29,598 nt of DNA from an uncultured Candidatus Melainabacteria bacterium (lineage in GTDB: Bacteria; Cyanobacteriota; Vampirovibrionia; Gastranaerophilales; Gastranaerophilaceae). The DNA is taken from contig CAKNXK010000025.1 of assembly GCA_932182025.1 (NCBI GenBank), forward strand, positions 1-29,598. Reading direction: 5' to 3'. The translations under genes and the position numbers were made by a program. The notes beneath the pieces are model-generated. The model searched no databases. It worked only from the letters and a program-made list of their open reading frames with translations, and was not told the DNA's origin. Below are positions 7,027 through 13,198 of this stretch, piece by piece (positions within the stretch are counted from its first letter, which is position 1; the number at the start of each line of letters is the position of its first letter).

Positions 7027-7515
7027 CTATTCGTCCATATAATCTAATTCTTCTGAGTTTAAGAGCAGCTCCTCTTCTTCTTTTTCTCTGGATTGGATAA
7101 AAAATCTTTGAACACCAATTTCGGAAAACTGTCTTAACTCAATTGCTTTTTCTTCTTCAAGATAAGCTTCTTTTTGTTTTTCTTTATGTTTTTCGAGAAC
7201 CTTTACAGCCTGTTCCAACTTAACCAGTTTTTGTTTTTCTTCATCCAAAATGGATTGCAAACGCTGTCGTTCAGCCTCTAATGCTTCTGCCTTATCCCAG
7301 AGGTGATGAAGATATTTATCATAATATTCCATCATTCTGAAATCTCTTTCATTGCGTTTGTTTTGAATAGTTTGTTGGATTTCGAGTTCATTTTCCCGAA
7401 TACGCTGTTCCGCTTCATATACTGCCTGCTGAGCTTTTTGAACAACCATAAGCTGTTCTTCTTTTTTCCTTATGCGGAAATCTAAAACTTTTTGCAGTCT
7501 ATATCTAAAGGGCAT
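7027..7515 (-). CDS. fliJ: Flagellar export chaperone FliJ
   Basis: A 162-residue, almost entirely helical coiled-coil protein rich in K, E, Q and R. The opening MPFRYRLQKVLDFRIRKKEEQLMVV is the FliJ signature (F-R-Y-x-L-x-x-V-L-D), followed by heptad-like helices such as EAERQRLQSILDEEKQKLVKLEQAVKVL. FliJ is the stalk of the flagellar export ATPase FliI and escorts export chaperones. Its usual partners fliH/fliI are not adjacent here. It heads the operon with fliK two bases downstream. The start codon lacks a strong Shine-Dalgarno (only GAGAACGAG), and TATAAT directly abuts the ATG by chance or as a second promoter. Confidence 0.88.
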   Translation of the reverse strand: MPFRYRLQKVLDFRIRKKEEQLMVVQKAQQAVYEAEQRIRENELEIQQTIQNKRNERDFRMMEYYDKYLHHLWDKAEALEAERQRLQSILDEEKQKLVKLEQAVKVLEKHKEKQKEAYLEEEKAIELRQFSEIGVQRFFIQSREKEEEELLLNSEELDYMDE

Positions 7516-7569
7516 ATTATACTCGTTCTCGCAAATGTATTATGACAGATTTTCTAGAGTCTTAATACA

Positions 7570-7597
7570 TCTATATGGATGATATGGAAAAAGTCAA
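7570..7597 (-). promoter_or_regulatory. Sigma70-type promoter of the fliJ operon
   Basis: On the minus strand TTGACT (7597-7592) and TATAGA (7575-7570) are separated by 16 bases. The predicted start gives a leader of roughly 50 nt to fliJ. It sits immediately after the terminator of the upstream gene. No sigma28-type element is obvious. Confidence 0.55.
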
Positions 7598-7598
7598 T

Positions 7599-7628
7599 AA
7601 AAAACCGGGGATTAAATCCCCGGTTTTT
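7599..7628 (-). terminator. Strong intrinsic terminator after the EF-hand-like gene
   Basis: AAAAACCGGGGA and TCCCCGGTTTTT form a perfect 12-bp stem around a five-base loop, with T-tracts in both orientations. It lies three bases beyond the minus-strand stop at 7631 and separates that gene from the fliJ promoter. Confidence 0.92.
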
Positions 7629-7630
7629 GT

Positions 7631-8152
7631 TTATATGCCCATTTCAGGTTTTACTTGTTGATACCCATTACCATTATTCTCATAAACCTGACCGTCATTA
7701 TTGGAAACTTTACCATAAACTTGTTGACCAGTTTCCTTGTCTCGATGAACAACTACTTCGCCTTTGTCATCTTTGTAGTTATATACATAAGAATCATCAG
7801 TAGGCTCACCTATATTTGCAGAATGTACACCAACATCTTGTAAAAACGAAGCAAATTCACCAATTGTTCTGATTCCATATTTTTCTTGAAGATATTTCAT
7901 ACCCTTTTGGGTAATATTGCCCTTTTTATCTATAGCTTTTTTCAAGTCACCTTTTAGCTCGTCAATTTCAGCTTGATCTAAAATTGCATTACCATTGCCA
8001 TCCAGCTTATCAAATACACTTTTAAAATTGACTGTGTCCCTCTTTACACCAGCCTTAAATGTATCTGCATCAAGCTTTTTATCTTTACCAGCAACCAGCT
8101 TACCGGTCTGATCTTTTGTGTAAGTTTTACCTAAATTGATTTCTAAACCCAT
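7631..8152 (-). CDS. Hypothetical protein with an EF-hand-like calcium-binding loop
   Basis: A 173-residue soluble protein with no recognisable family. Residues 51-62, DGNGNAILDQAE, fit the 12-residue EF-hand loop: acidic or Asn at positions 1, 3 and 5, a hydrophobic at 8 and Glu at 12. Position 6 is Ala instead of the usual Gly. A second weak loop (DKKGNITQKG, about 75) lacks the closing Glu. The preceding FKSVFDKL and following IDELKGDLKKAI supply the flanking helices. The C-terminal 40 residues are Asn-, Asp-, Tyr- and Gly-rich (YENNGNGYQQV), resembling a flexible surface tail. No signal peptide is seen. A good AAGGAG ribosome binding site precedes the ATG. It is monocistronic between a terminator and a divergent gene. 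Calcium binding is inferred. Confidence 0.7.
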   Translation of the reverse strand: MGLEINLGKTYTKDQTGKLVAGKDKKLDADTFKAGVKRDTVNFKSVFDKLDGNGNAILDQAEIDELKGDLKKAIDKKGNITQKGMKYLQEKYGIRTIGEFASFLQDVGVHSANIGEPTDDSYVYNYKDDKGEVVVHRDKETGQQVYGKVSNNDGQVYENNGNGYQQVKPEMGI

Positions 8153-8264
8153 AATTACTCCTTATTTTTCTGCATACTGCATAATTAACGACAACTATTA
8201 GAAAAACTTTAGGATTTTTAAAACAATCTTTACAAATATTAACACTATCTAAAATGCCAAACCA

Positions 8265-8293
8265 GTAAAACCCAGCAATAGTGTGGGTTTTAC
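8265..8293. other. Hairpin in the divergent intergenic region
   Basis: GTAAAACCCA (8265-8274) and TGGGTTTTAC (8284-8293) form a perfect 10-bp stem with a nine-base loop. There is no clear T-tract and both neighbours point away from it, so it is more likely an operator or leader structure than a terminator. On the plus strand TTTACA (8289-8294) lies 17 bases before TAGAGT (8312-8317), a possible promoter for the next gene that overlaps the right arm. Confidence 0.4.
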
Positions 8294-8381
8294 ACTTTAA
8301 AAATAATCCTTTAGAGTTAGTTACAAAACCTTAACTTTGCGCTAACATGTGGGAGTATTAAGAGAAAGAAAGTGTGTGCGT

Positions 8382-8759
8382 ATGATTCAACCTGTAAGCG
8401 CCTTTAGCCCTCGGGCAGGATTCAGAGGGAACAACGAAACGTACGGCAAAAAACAAACCATATCCAACCGGAATATTGCCCTGATTAATGCCGGTGGAGT
8501 TGCTGTTGCCGCTGGTGGTTTAGGAACTGCTCTTGCAAGAAGTCAAACTTCATCTTGGGGACATGCCGGAGTGTTGGGACTTTGTGCAGCATTTTTGACA
8601 ATGTTTTTCATGACTCCTCAACTCATCGATAAAACAGGGTTGCACAAAATCAGCAATAATTCCGATATTGCAAAAGAAGACGCTCCAAAATTCATGGATG
8701 CAGTAAAGGAGCATCTCAGGCCAGCTAAAAAACTTGTTCAATTCAGGCAGCAAGCTTAG
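8382..8759 (+). CDS. Small hypothetical membrane protein
   Basis: A 125-residue protein I do not recognise. After a short polar N-terminus (MIQPVSAFSPRAGFRGN) there are two Gly/Ala-rich hydrophobic stretches, about residues 32-52 (NAGGVAVAAGGLGTALA) and 62-84 (AGVLGLCAAFLTMFFMTPQLI), then a charged tail. The most likely form is a two-helix hairpin in the membrane with both ends on the same side. The frame is open upstream to a GTG at 8349, but the ATG at 8382 starts a more natural N-terminus; the ribosome binding site is weak (GAGAAAG). It converges with, and overlaps by four bases, the next gene on the opposite strand. Confidence 0.6.
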   Translation: MIQPVSAFSPRAGFRGNNETYGKKQTISNRNIALINAGGVAVAAGGLGTALARSQTSSWGHAGVLGLCAAFLTMFFMTPQLIDKTGLHKISNNSDIAKEDAPKFMDAVKEHLRPAKKLVQFRQQA

Positions 8760-9193
8760 TCCATAGGATGTTGTTTGCCCATACCATAACCGCTTCGTAA
8801 AACATTATAGCAAGCGGTGAGCGCTACTCCTGCTGCACCGATTTTGGCAAGAGCATTTTTTGCTGTGAGCGCAACAGCTGAACTTCCTACAAGAAACAAA
8901 CTGTTACCTAGAGAATAGAGCATTCCTTCGACTCCGCCTTTTACTCTTCCCCAAAGTGCGGGTAAAGGGTCTCGCGTTCTATAATCAAAAACTTTGTCCT
9001 GAATAATTTTATTGGAATAACTCACTGTATCTGTCGTACGTGAGTCGAAGTAGGCTTTTTCTAAATACTTTGCAGATTCTTTTTGTGCGCCGTTTTTTGA
9101 AAACTGGTTCGCAACATTTACAGCATCGTATAAGGCAATACCCATGCCTGCCGTTCCCAATGTTCTACATGCTATTTTTGCTGCAAGTTTCAT
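8756..9193 (-). CDS. Hypothetical membrane protein downstream of the HEAT-repeat gene
   Basis: A 145-residue protein of unknown family. Residues about 5-25 form a weak Ala-rich hydrophobic segment. A polar middle (FSKNGAQKESAKYLEKAYFDSRTTD) follows, then about 95-130 is a run of Ala-, Gly-, Leu- and Val-rich helices that could cross the membrane twice. Its ATG shares one base with the stop of the HEAT-repeat gene (TAATG), so the two are co-translated and probably work together. The other end overlaps a convergent small membrane gene. No catalytic motif is visible. Confidence 0.62.
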   Translation of the reverse strand: MKLAAKIACRTLGTAGMGIALYDAVNVANQFSKNGAQKESAKYLEKAYFDSRTTDTVSYSNKIIQDKVFDYRTRDPLPALWGRVKGGVEGMLYSLGNSLFLVGSSAVALTAKNALAKIGAAGVALTACYNVLRSGYGMGKQHPMD

Positions 9194-9930
9194 TATTCTG
9201 CCTTTTGTTCCTCAACCTGTTGAGGTGTATATTTTACCTCTGTATCAGCCGACATTTTTAATAAAATGTTTGCTGCTTCTACAACATCTTCTTTATCAGA
9301 ATTTGGATTTTGCTGAATATTATTCAAAAGCTGCACTGTATAATCATTACCACTCGCAAGACCTGATGATAATGCACTCAAGGCTGCTGTTCTAATAATC
9401 TTTTGCGGATCTTGAAGCATTTTGTTTAATAAAGCGTTCAAAGCTGCATCATCAAATCTTGACTTGTCTTCGTCTAATCTTGTCAAAATCTCTTTCGCTG
9501 CCATTAATCGAATATCAGTGTTTTGGTTATTCAAATAATTTTCAAGAGACATTATATATTCATCTGTAAGCGTAACAATACGCGTTTGTTTCCCATTTTC
9601 TTCCAATTCTTTTTGTTTGGCATTTTGAGCATCCAAATCGTTTATAATATCTGTTGAAGAAGACATATCTTCTTCTTTTTCTTGAGAGTTATCAGCAGGT
9701 GCAATCGGCGCCTCCGGTTTATCAGTTCCGTTTTGTTGATAGTTATAATTATTCATATAATAAGACGGCGGATATGCCTGCGGAAGTGTTTCTTGCGGCT
9801 GCGGCTGCGGTTGAGGCTGTACCTGAACCTGCGGCTGGCAAGCAGTTTGATATGGAGCCGAAGCATTAACAGTCGGATTAGAAATATTTATTGTCACACC
9901 TGAATATGACGGAATTTGCGCATTTGTCAT
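9193..9930 (-). CDS. HEAT-repeat-like protein with a Pro/Gln-rich N-terminus
   Basis: A 245-residue protein in two parts. Residues 1-75 are low complexity, rich in Pro, Gln, Tyr and Asn, with a VQVQPQPQPQPQE run and YPPSYYMNNYNYQQ, as in disordered linkers. Residues about 120-235 form paired helices of HEAT type: YIMSLENYLNNQNTDIRLMAAKEILTRL, ALLNKMLQDPQKIIRTAALSALSSGL and VQLLNNIQQNPNSDKEDVVEAANILLKM, each with the Asp/Arg-Ala-Ala pattern. HEAT arrays bind other proteins. An operator-like inverted repeat (TTCACACTA/TAGTGTGAA) lies upstream and GAAGG serves as ribosome binding site. It is coupled to the membrane gene that follows, suggesting a scaffold working with a membrane partner. Confidence 0.68.
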   Translation of the reverse strand: MTNAQIPSYSGVTINISNPTVNASAPYQTACQPQVQVQPQPQPQPQETLPQAYPPSYYMNNYNYQQNGTDKPEAPIAPADNSQEKEEDMSSSTDIINDLDAQNAKQKELEENGKQTRIVTLTDEYIMSLENYLNNQNTDIRLMAAKEILTRLDEDKSRFDDAALNALLNKMLQDPQKIIRTAALSALSSGLASGNDYTVQLLNNIQQNPNSDKEDVVEAANILLKMSADTEVKYTPQQVEEQKAE

Positions 9931-9944
9931 AGTTAAACCTTCAT

Positions 9945-10002
9945 TTCACACTAATATATTAATATAAAGGTAAAAACAGGGTAAAAATTGCTCTAGTGTG
10001 AA
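9945..10002. promoter_or_regulatory. Inverted repeat TTCACACTA ... TAGTGTGAA (operator candidate)
   Basis: TTCACACTA (9945-9953) and TAGTGTGAA (9994-10002) are perfect 9-bp inverted copies, 49 bp apart centre to centre. The interval contains, on the minus strand, two TTTTTACC direct repeats and a TATATT box before the HEAT-repeat gene. The loop is too long for a terminator, so two half-sites for a regulator flanking the promoter is the likelier reading. Confidence 0.4.
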
Positions 10003-10016
10003 GTTATGTAACGAAA

Positions 10017-10340
10017 TTAATCAGTTATAACTTTCAAATACTCATAAGCAAGATTGAATCTTTCAATGTCATTGTTAACAATCTCAAGACGACGATTGAA
10101 ATCTTCTTTAACTACTTCAGGGTCAATTAAAGTACCAACAAATAAAGAATTACAAGGAACATTTAAAACTTGTGCTATTTTTACAATATTTTCGGGTTTT
10201 GGGAAAGTTTTCCCACATTCAATTAAACTTAAAGATTGTATAGAGATTTCTAACTTTTCTGACAATATCTCCTGAGTCCAATCTCTTAATTCCCGAAATT
10301 TTCTTACATTAGAACCAAATAGAACATTTAACTTTTTCAT
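10017..10340 (-). CDS. XRE-family transcriptional regulator (first of two)
   Basis: A 107-residue DNA-binding protein. Residues about 9-65 form an XRE/Cro-CI type helix-turn-helix (HTH_3): VRKFRELRDWTQEILSEKLEISIQSLSLIECGKTFPKPENIVKIAQVLNV, with the recognition helix near 34-41. The remaining 40 residues are a charged helix, possibly for dimerisation. Such proteins regulate nearby genes in mobile elements, toxin-antitoxin loci or stress responses. No Shine-Dalgarno is visible before the ATG, only AT-rich sequence. It lies next to the operator-like repeat at 9945-10002, a plausible target, and 135 bp from a second regulator of the same type in the same orientation. Confidence 0.88.
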   Translation of the reverse strand: MKKLNVLFGSNVRKFRELRDWTQEILSEKLEISIQSLSLIECGKTFPKPENIVKIAQVLNVPCNSLFVGTLIDPEVVKEDFNRRLEIVNNDIERFNLAYEYLKVITD

Positions 10341-10406
10341 AATATAATATTAAAATTTAAATTGAGCTAATATAACAATATGTTGGCATGAAACTTAAAC
10401 CAACAG

Positions 10407-10435
10407 TTGAATAAATAATTATTGTGTGTTAGAAT
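10407..10435 (+). promoter_or_regulatory. Plus-strand sigma70 promoter antisense to the second XRE gene
   Basis: TTGAAT (10407-10412), 17-bp spacer, TAGAAT (10430-10435). Immediately downstream are GGAGG (10442-10446) and an ATG at 10451 opening a six-codon frame (MKINPI) that stops at 10469-10471, four bases before the 3' end of the opposing regulator gene. A TGTTGG/CCAACA inverted repeat (10381-10386, 10400-10405) precedes it. Confidence 0.55.
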
Positions 10436-10474
10436 TATTTTGGAGGTAATATGAAAATAAATCCAATTTAATAT

Positions 10475-10813
10475 CTAACTTTTAAATGAAGCAGTGATTT
10501 TATACAGTAAGATAAGTTCATCTGATGTGAAACCTGACAATAAGCGGTTAATTTCTTTTTTTAAATCTAAGTCTTTACCAGAATGTTCAATAGGTTTTTG
10601 TTTAAAAAAGTATTCAGGTTCAACATTGAAAAAATTTGCTAATTTAGCAAGTGAGTCCGATGAAACAAATGAACGACCTAATTCAATTGAAGAAATAGAT
10701 TCTCTATCCATATCTACTAATTCGGCAAGCTTTTCTTGAGATAATTTTTTTGAATTTCTCAACCTTTTTAGATTATTACCTACTGTTTTCCTAATATCAC
10801 TACTTTTAACCAT
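10475..10813 (-). CDS. XRE-family transcriptional regulator (second of two)
   Basis: A 112-residue helix-turn-helix protein. Residues about 12-68 match HTH_3: LKRLRNSKKLSQEKLAELVDMDRESISSIELGRSFVSSDSLAKLANFFNV, with recognition helix near 36-43. A polar linker and a final helix (DELILLYKITASF) follow. It is related in layout but clearly diverged from the regulator at 10017-10340, so this is not a recent duplication. The ATG lacks a Shine-Dalgarno; CATAAT ends eight bases upstream, suggesting a very short or absent leader. A plus-strand promoter at 10407 would produce antisense RNA across it. Confidence 0.88.
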   Translation of the reverse strand: MVKSSDIRKTVGNNLKRLRNSKKLSQEKLAELVDMDRESISSIELGRSFVSSDSLAKLANFFNVEPEYFFKQKPIEHSGKDLDLKKEINRLLSGFTSDELILLYKITASFKS

Positions 10814-10886
10814 AACAAAATATTATGCTATTTTTTTTGGCTTTTCCATCAAAGATAGATACATAATACGTAGTAAAGTTAATTCA

Positions 10887-10892
10887 TATAAT
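10887..10892 (+). promoter_or_regulatory. -10 box of the small-protein pair
   Basis: A perfect TATAAT lies 27 bases upstream of the ATG at 10920, with AGAAGG as ribosome binding site between. The -35 region is weak. It gives the 65-aa gene its own promoter apart from readthrough from 10407. Confidence 0.4.
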
Positions 10893-10919
10893 TATTTTAA
10901 ATACACAGAAGGTAATTTC

Positions 10920-11117
10920 ATGACTACAGACAAATACCAAATTAAAAATGCAAAAGAACTACTTCTCAAAGCAGTAACATATAGTGAAGTACTTGAAGAA
11001 CTTATATTAACCAAGAAAGTTGATAAAGAGCATGTACAAATTTACTGGAGGGAAGATGTAACAAAATTTCTCTATAGACAATATCAAAAACTTGAAGGAT
11101 TTAACTATGAGTCTTAA
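10920..11117 (+). CDS. Small hypothetical protein (65 aa)
   Basis: A 65-residue, highly charged, mostly helical protein beginning MTTDKYQIKNAKELLLKAV and ending YRQYQKLEGFNYES. No known family is apparent and there is no signal peptide or membrane segment. AGAAGG is a good ribosome binding site. It shares an end with a second small coiled-coil frame whose ATG lies inside its last codons. The downstream frame continues in phase past this gene's TAA, so a fused ancestral protein is one explanation. Together with the two XRE regulators it forms a small accessory cluster. A toxin-antitoxin or regulator-linked role is possible but nothing in the sequence proves it. Confidence 0.6.
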   Translation: MTTDKYQIKNAKELLLKAVTYSEVLEELILTKKVDKEHVQIYWREDVTKFLYRQYQKLEGFNYES

Positions 11118-11276
11118 AAAATAATAACAAATCAATTTGAAAAACTTCTTGAAACATTAACAGAAGCAGAGAATGAACTATTAGGGATAGACAACACCAA
11201 AATAAAATCCATCAAAGCTGATATTGATATTGCAAAAAACCGAATTACAGAATTTAAAAATACAAAAGAACTATAA
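11107..11276 (+). pseudogene. Small coiled-coil gene interrupted in an A6 run (frameshift or slippage)
   Basis: An ATG at 11107, seven bases after a good GAAGGA ribosome binding site, reads MSLKK and hits TAA at 11122-11124 directly after six A residues (11116-11121). If one extra A is read there, the frame stays open for 56 residues: MSLKKIITNQ, then FEKLLETLTEAENELLG, a helical segment IKSIKADIDIAKNRITEF, and KNTKEL before TAA at 11274-11276. The downstream part has clear heptad-like helix character and ordinary codon use, so it was or is translated. Explanations are a genuine one-base deletion, an assembly or read error in the homopolymer, transcriptional slippage on A6, or readthrough of the preceding gene's stop, since that gene is in phase with the tail. 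Confidence 0.6.
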
Positions 11277-11291
11277 ACTCCAATACGGAGT

Positions 11292-11335
11292 GCCTGTAGG
11301 AAATTATTCTCCATATTAATTCTTACAGGCTTTTT
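11292..11335 (+). terminator. Intrinsic terminator of the small-protein pair
   Basis: GCCTGTAGGAA (11292-11302) pairs with TTCTTACAGGC (11320-11330), 11 bp including one G-T wobble, around a 17-nt loop, followed by TTTTT. It lies 16 bases past the stop at 11276, showing that the frame ending there is or was the end of a transcription unit. Confidence 0.8.
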
Positions 11336-11406
11336 ATAACCTATGTATTATAAAAATTAACAAAAAATATAACATATATATTATAATATTAATAGATAAC
11401 CCTAGA

Positions 11407-12303
11407 TTAATGTCCTGATTTCTTTCTGAACCTTCCGCCTTCAACTTCGTGAACATCTTCTGTTACAATAAACGCGTTTAGATCAACATTGTGCACAACT
11501 TCTTTGAGTTTTGCCATATCAAATTTATTCACAATACAGTATGTTAAAATCTTTTCTTGTCTTGAATATCCGCCCTGTGTTTTCATATAGGTTACACTGA
11601 TATCCAACTCTTTCATAATAGACTCACCTATTTCGCGGGAAAAGTCTGATACAATACGAACAGATTTAGCCTTATCAAGACCTTCAATCACCGTATCAAT
11701 AACTTTGGAAGCAACATAATATGTCAAAACAGAATATAATGCTCTATCCCAACCAAATAGCAAGCCCGCTCCCGCGTATACAAACAGGTTCATACCCATT
11801 AAAAGCTCACCCACAGAAACAACTTTAAGCTTTTTAGCAAGTTTTAAGGAAACCATTTCTGTACCATCTAAAGAAGCATTGTTTCTCAAAATCAAACCCA
11901 CGCCAAGTCCCAGCAAAATTCCGCCGAAAATAGTTGCAAGCAGTAAGTCGTCCGTAACGTGGTCAAATCTTAAAACAATATTAGTCGCTATAGAGAGCAT
12001 TGTTATTGCAAAAAAAGTATTAAAAACAAATTTTCTTCCAAGGGTTCTATAAGCAAGGATTACAAACGGGAAATTGATTGCAAAAATAATTGCACCCAGA
12101 TTACCTTTTGTAATATGCGATACCATCATTGAAATCCCGATAACACCGCCGTCAATAATTTTGTTAGGAAGCAAAAAGAGTTCAAGTGCAGCTGCAACAA
12201 TAAATGCACCGACTATCAGAAAAAAAGCCCTTTTAATATACTCTAGTATAATCTCTTTTTTTGTCTTAACCCTTACTGCAGGCTTTTTTCTCTGAAAAAA
12301 CAT
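11407..12303 (-). CDS. YitT-family membrane protein
   Basis: A 298-residue membrane protein of the YitT/DUF161 family with the C-terminal DUF2179 domain. About five hydrophobic segments cover residues 25-200, including LIVGAFIVAAALELFLLPNKIIDGGVIGISMM, and the family block GGILLGLGVGLILRNNASLDGTEMVSL. The soluble end (about 215-298) contains SVTYMKTQGGYSRQEKILTYCIVN, characteristic of DUF2179. The molecular function of this family is not established. It starts seven bases after the cdaA stop, third in a lysA-cdaA-yitT operon. After its stop there is 60 bp of AT-rich sequence with no convincing terminator. Confidence 0.92.
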   Translation of the reverse strand: MFFQRKKPAVRVKTKKEIILEYIKRAFFLIVGAFIVAAALELFLLPNKIIDGGVIGISMMVSHITKGNLGAIIFAINFPFVILAYRTLGRKFVFNTFFAITMLSIATNIVLRFDHVTDDLLLATIFGGILLGLGVGLILRNNASLDGTEMVSLKLAKKLKVVSVGELLMGMNLFVYAGAGLLFGWDRALYSVLTYYVASKVIDTVIEGLDKAKSVRIVSDFSREIGESIMKELDISVTYMKTQGGYSRQEKILTYCIVNKFDMAKLKEVVHNVDLNAFIVTEDVHEVEGGRFRKKSGH

Positions 12304-12310
12304 TCGCCCC

Positions 12311-13198
12311 CTATTTACCTCTTAATATATCAAAAATATTCTTATGTTTTTCTGTTGTTGTATCAACAGGTTTTATACCTAAAATTGATTCTAAATCAGT
12401 TTTCAAAGTCGTCAAATCTTCGTATTTTTTAAGCATTCCATCCATACAAATTGATACATCACCCGTTTCTTCTGAAACGACAAGGCAAGCAGCATCAGAA
12501 ACTTCAGACATTCCAAGTGCAGCTCTGTGGCGCGTACCATATTTCCAGCTTAGCTTAGGGTCTTCTGTTAAAGGCAATAACACGCCGGCTGAATGGATTT
12601 TATTCCCGTCAATCACCATAGCACCATCATGCAAAGGTGTATTTGGATGAAAAATTGTTAAAATAAGTTCTGCTGAAACTTTTGCATCAATAACAGTTCC
12701 TACATCAGAGTATATAATAGTGCTCAATGCTTTTTTAAACACAATCAAAGCACCGGTTTTAGTTTTAGTTAAATATTTAACCGCCTCCAAGACTTCTTTT
12801 ATTACATCAATGTCGTTTTCTGTTGCTTCTCTATAGCAATCACAGGAAAAGAAAGTTCTTTTAATAAATCCCGGCTGCCCTAAATATCCTAAAAATCTTC
12901 TCAACTCAGGTTGGAAAATAACAATCAAACTTAACGCAATAAGAGTAACAAGAGATTTGAAGAAAACACCTATAATTCTTAAATCAATCAGAATAAGAAT
13001 TTCACTGAAAATCCATGCAAAAACCAGAAAGAACAAGCCCTTCACAAGATTTTCCGATTGAGTGTTTTTAATAAATTTACGATAGAAAACAAACAAAATT
13101 AATCCGATAAAAAGGATTTCAAGAATATTTACCCAGTTGAGCGAGCGCTGCAGCGGGCTTAAAACACTTTGAATAAGAGCAATTAGACCTTCTATCAT
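12311..13198 (-). CDS. cdaA: Diadenylate cyclase CdaA (DacA)
   Basis: This enzyme joins two ATP into the second messenger cyclic di-AMP at the membrane. Three hydrophobic segments lie at about 24-39, 50-70 and 78-95. The DisA_N catalytic domain follows with both signature motifs: DGA at 191-193 (in TPLHDGAMVI) and GTRHRAA at 221-227. Length 295 is slightly above the usual 270-280 because of a polar C-terminal tail (TTTEKHKN). The ATG overlaps the lysA stop by four bases (ATGA). The regulatory partner CdaR and glmM, which accompany cdaA in Firmicutes, are absent. Cyclic di-AMP commonly controls potassium and osmolyte uptake and cell-wall balance. Confidence 0.96.
   Translation of the reverse strand: MIEGLIALIQSVLSPLQRSLNWVNILEILFIGLILFVFYRKFIKNTQSENLVKGLFFLVFAWIFSEILILIDLRIIGVFFKSLVTLIALSLIVIFQPELRRFLGYLGQPGFIKRTFFSCDCYREATENDIDVIKEVLEAVKYLTKTKTGALIVFKKALSTIIYSDVGTVIDAKVSAELILTIFHPNTPLHDGAMVIDGNKIHSAGVLLPLTEDPKLSWKYGTRHRAALGMSEVSDAACLVVSEETGDVSICMDGMLKKYEDLTTLKTDLESILGIKPVDTTTEKHKNIFDILRGK

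Noticed and set aside
9733..9832. Pro/Gln codon repeat in the HEAT-protein gene as a CRISPR-like or tandem DNA repeat
   Set aside because: It is a short low-complexity coding run (alternating Gln/Pro codons) without spacers.
10920..11276. Firm call of a toxin-antitoxin system
   Set aside because: Small overlapping genes near XRE regulators fit the general picture, but neither protein shows a known toxin or antitoxin motif and one frame is broken.
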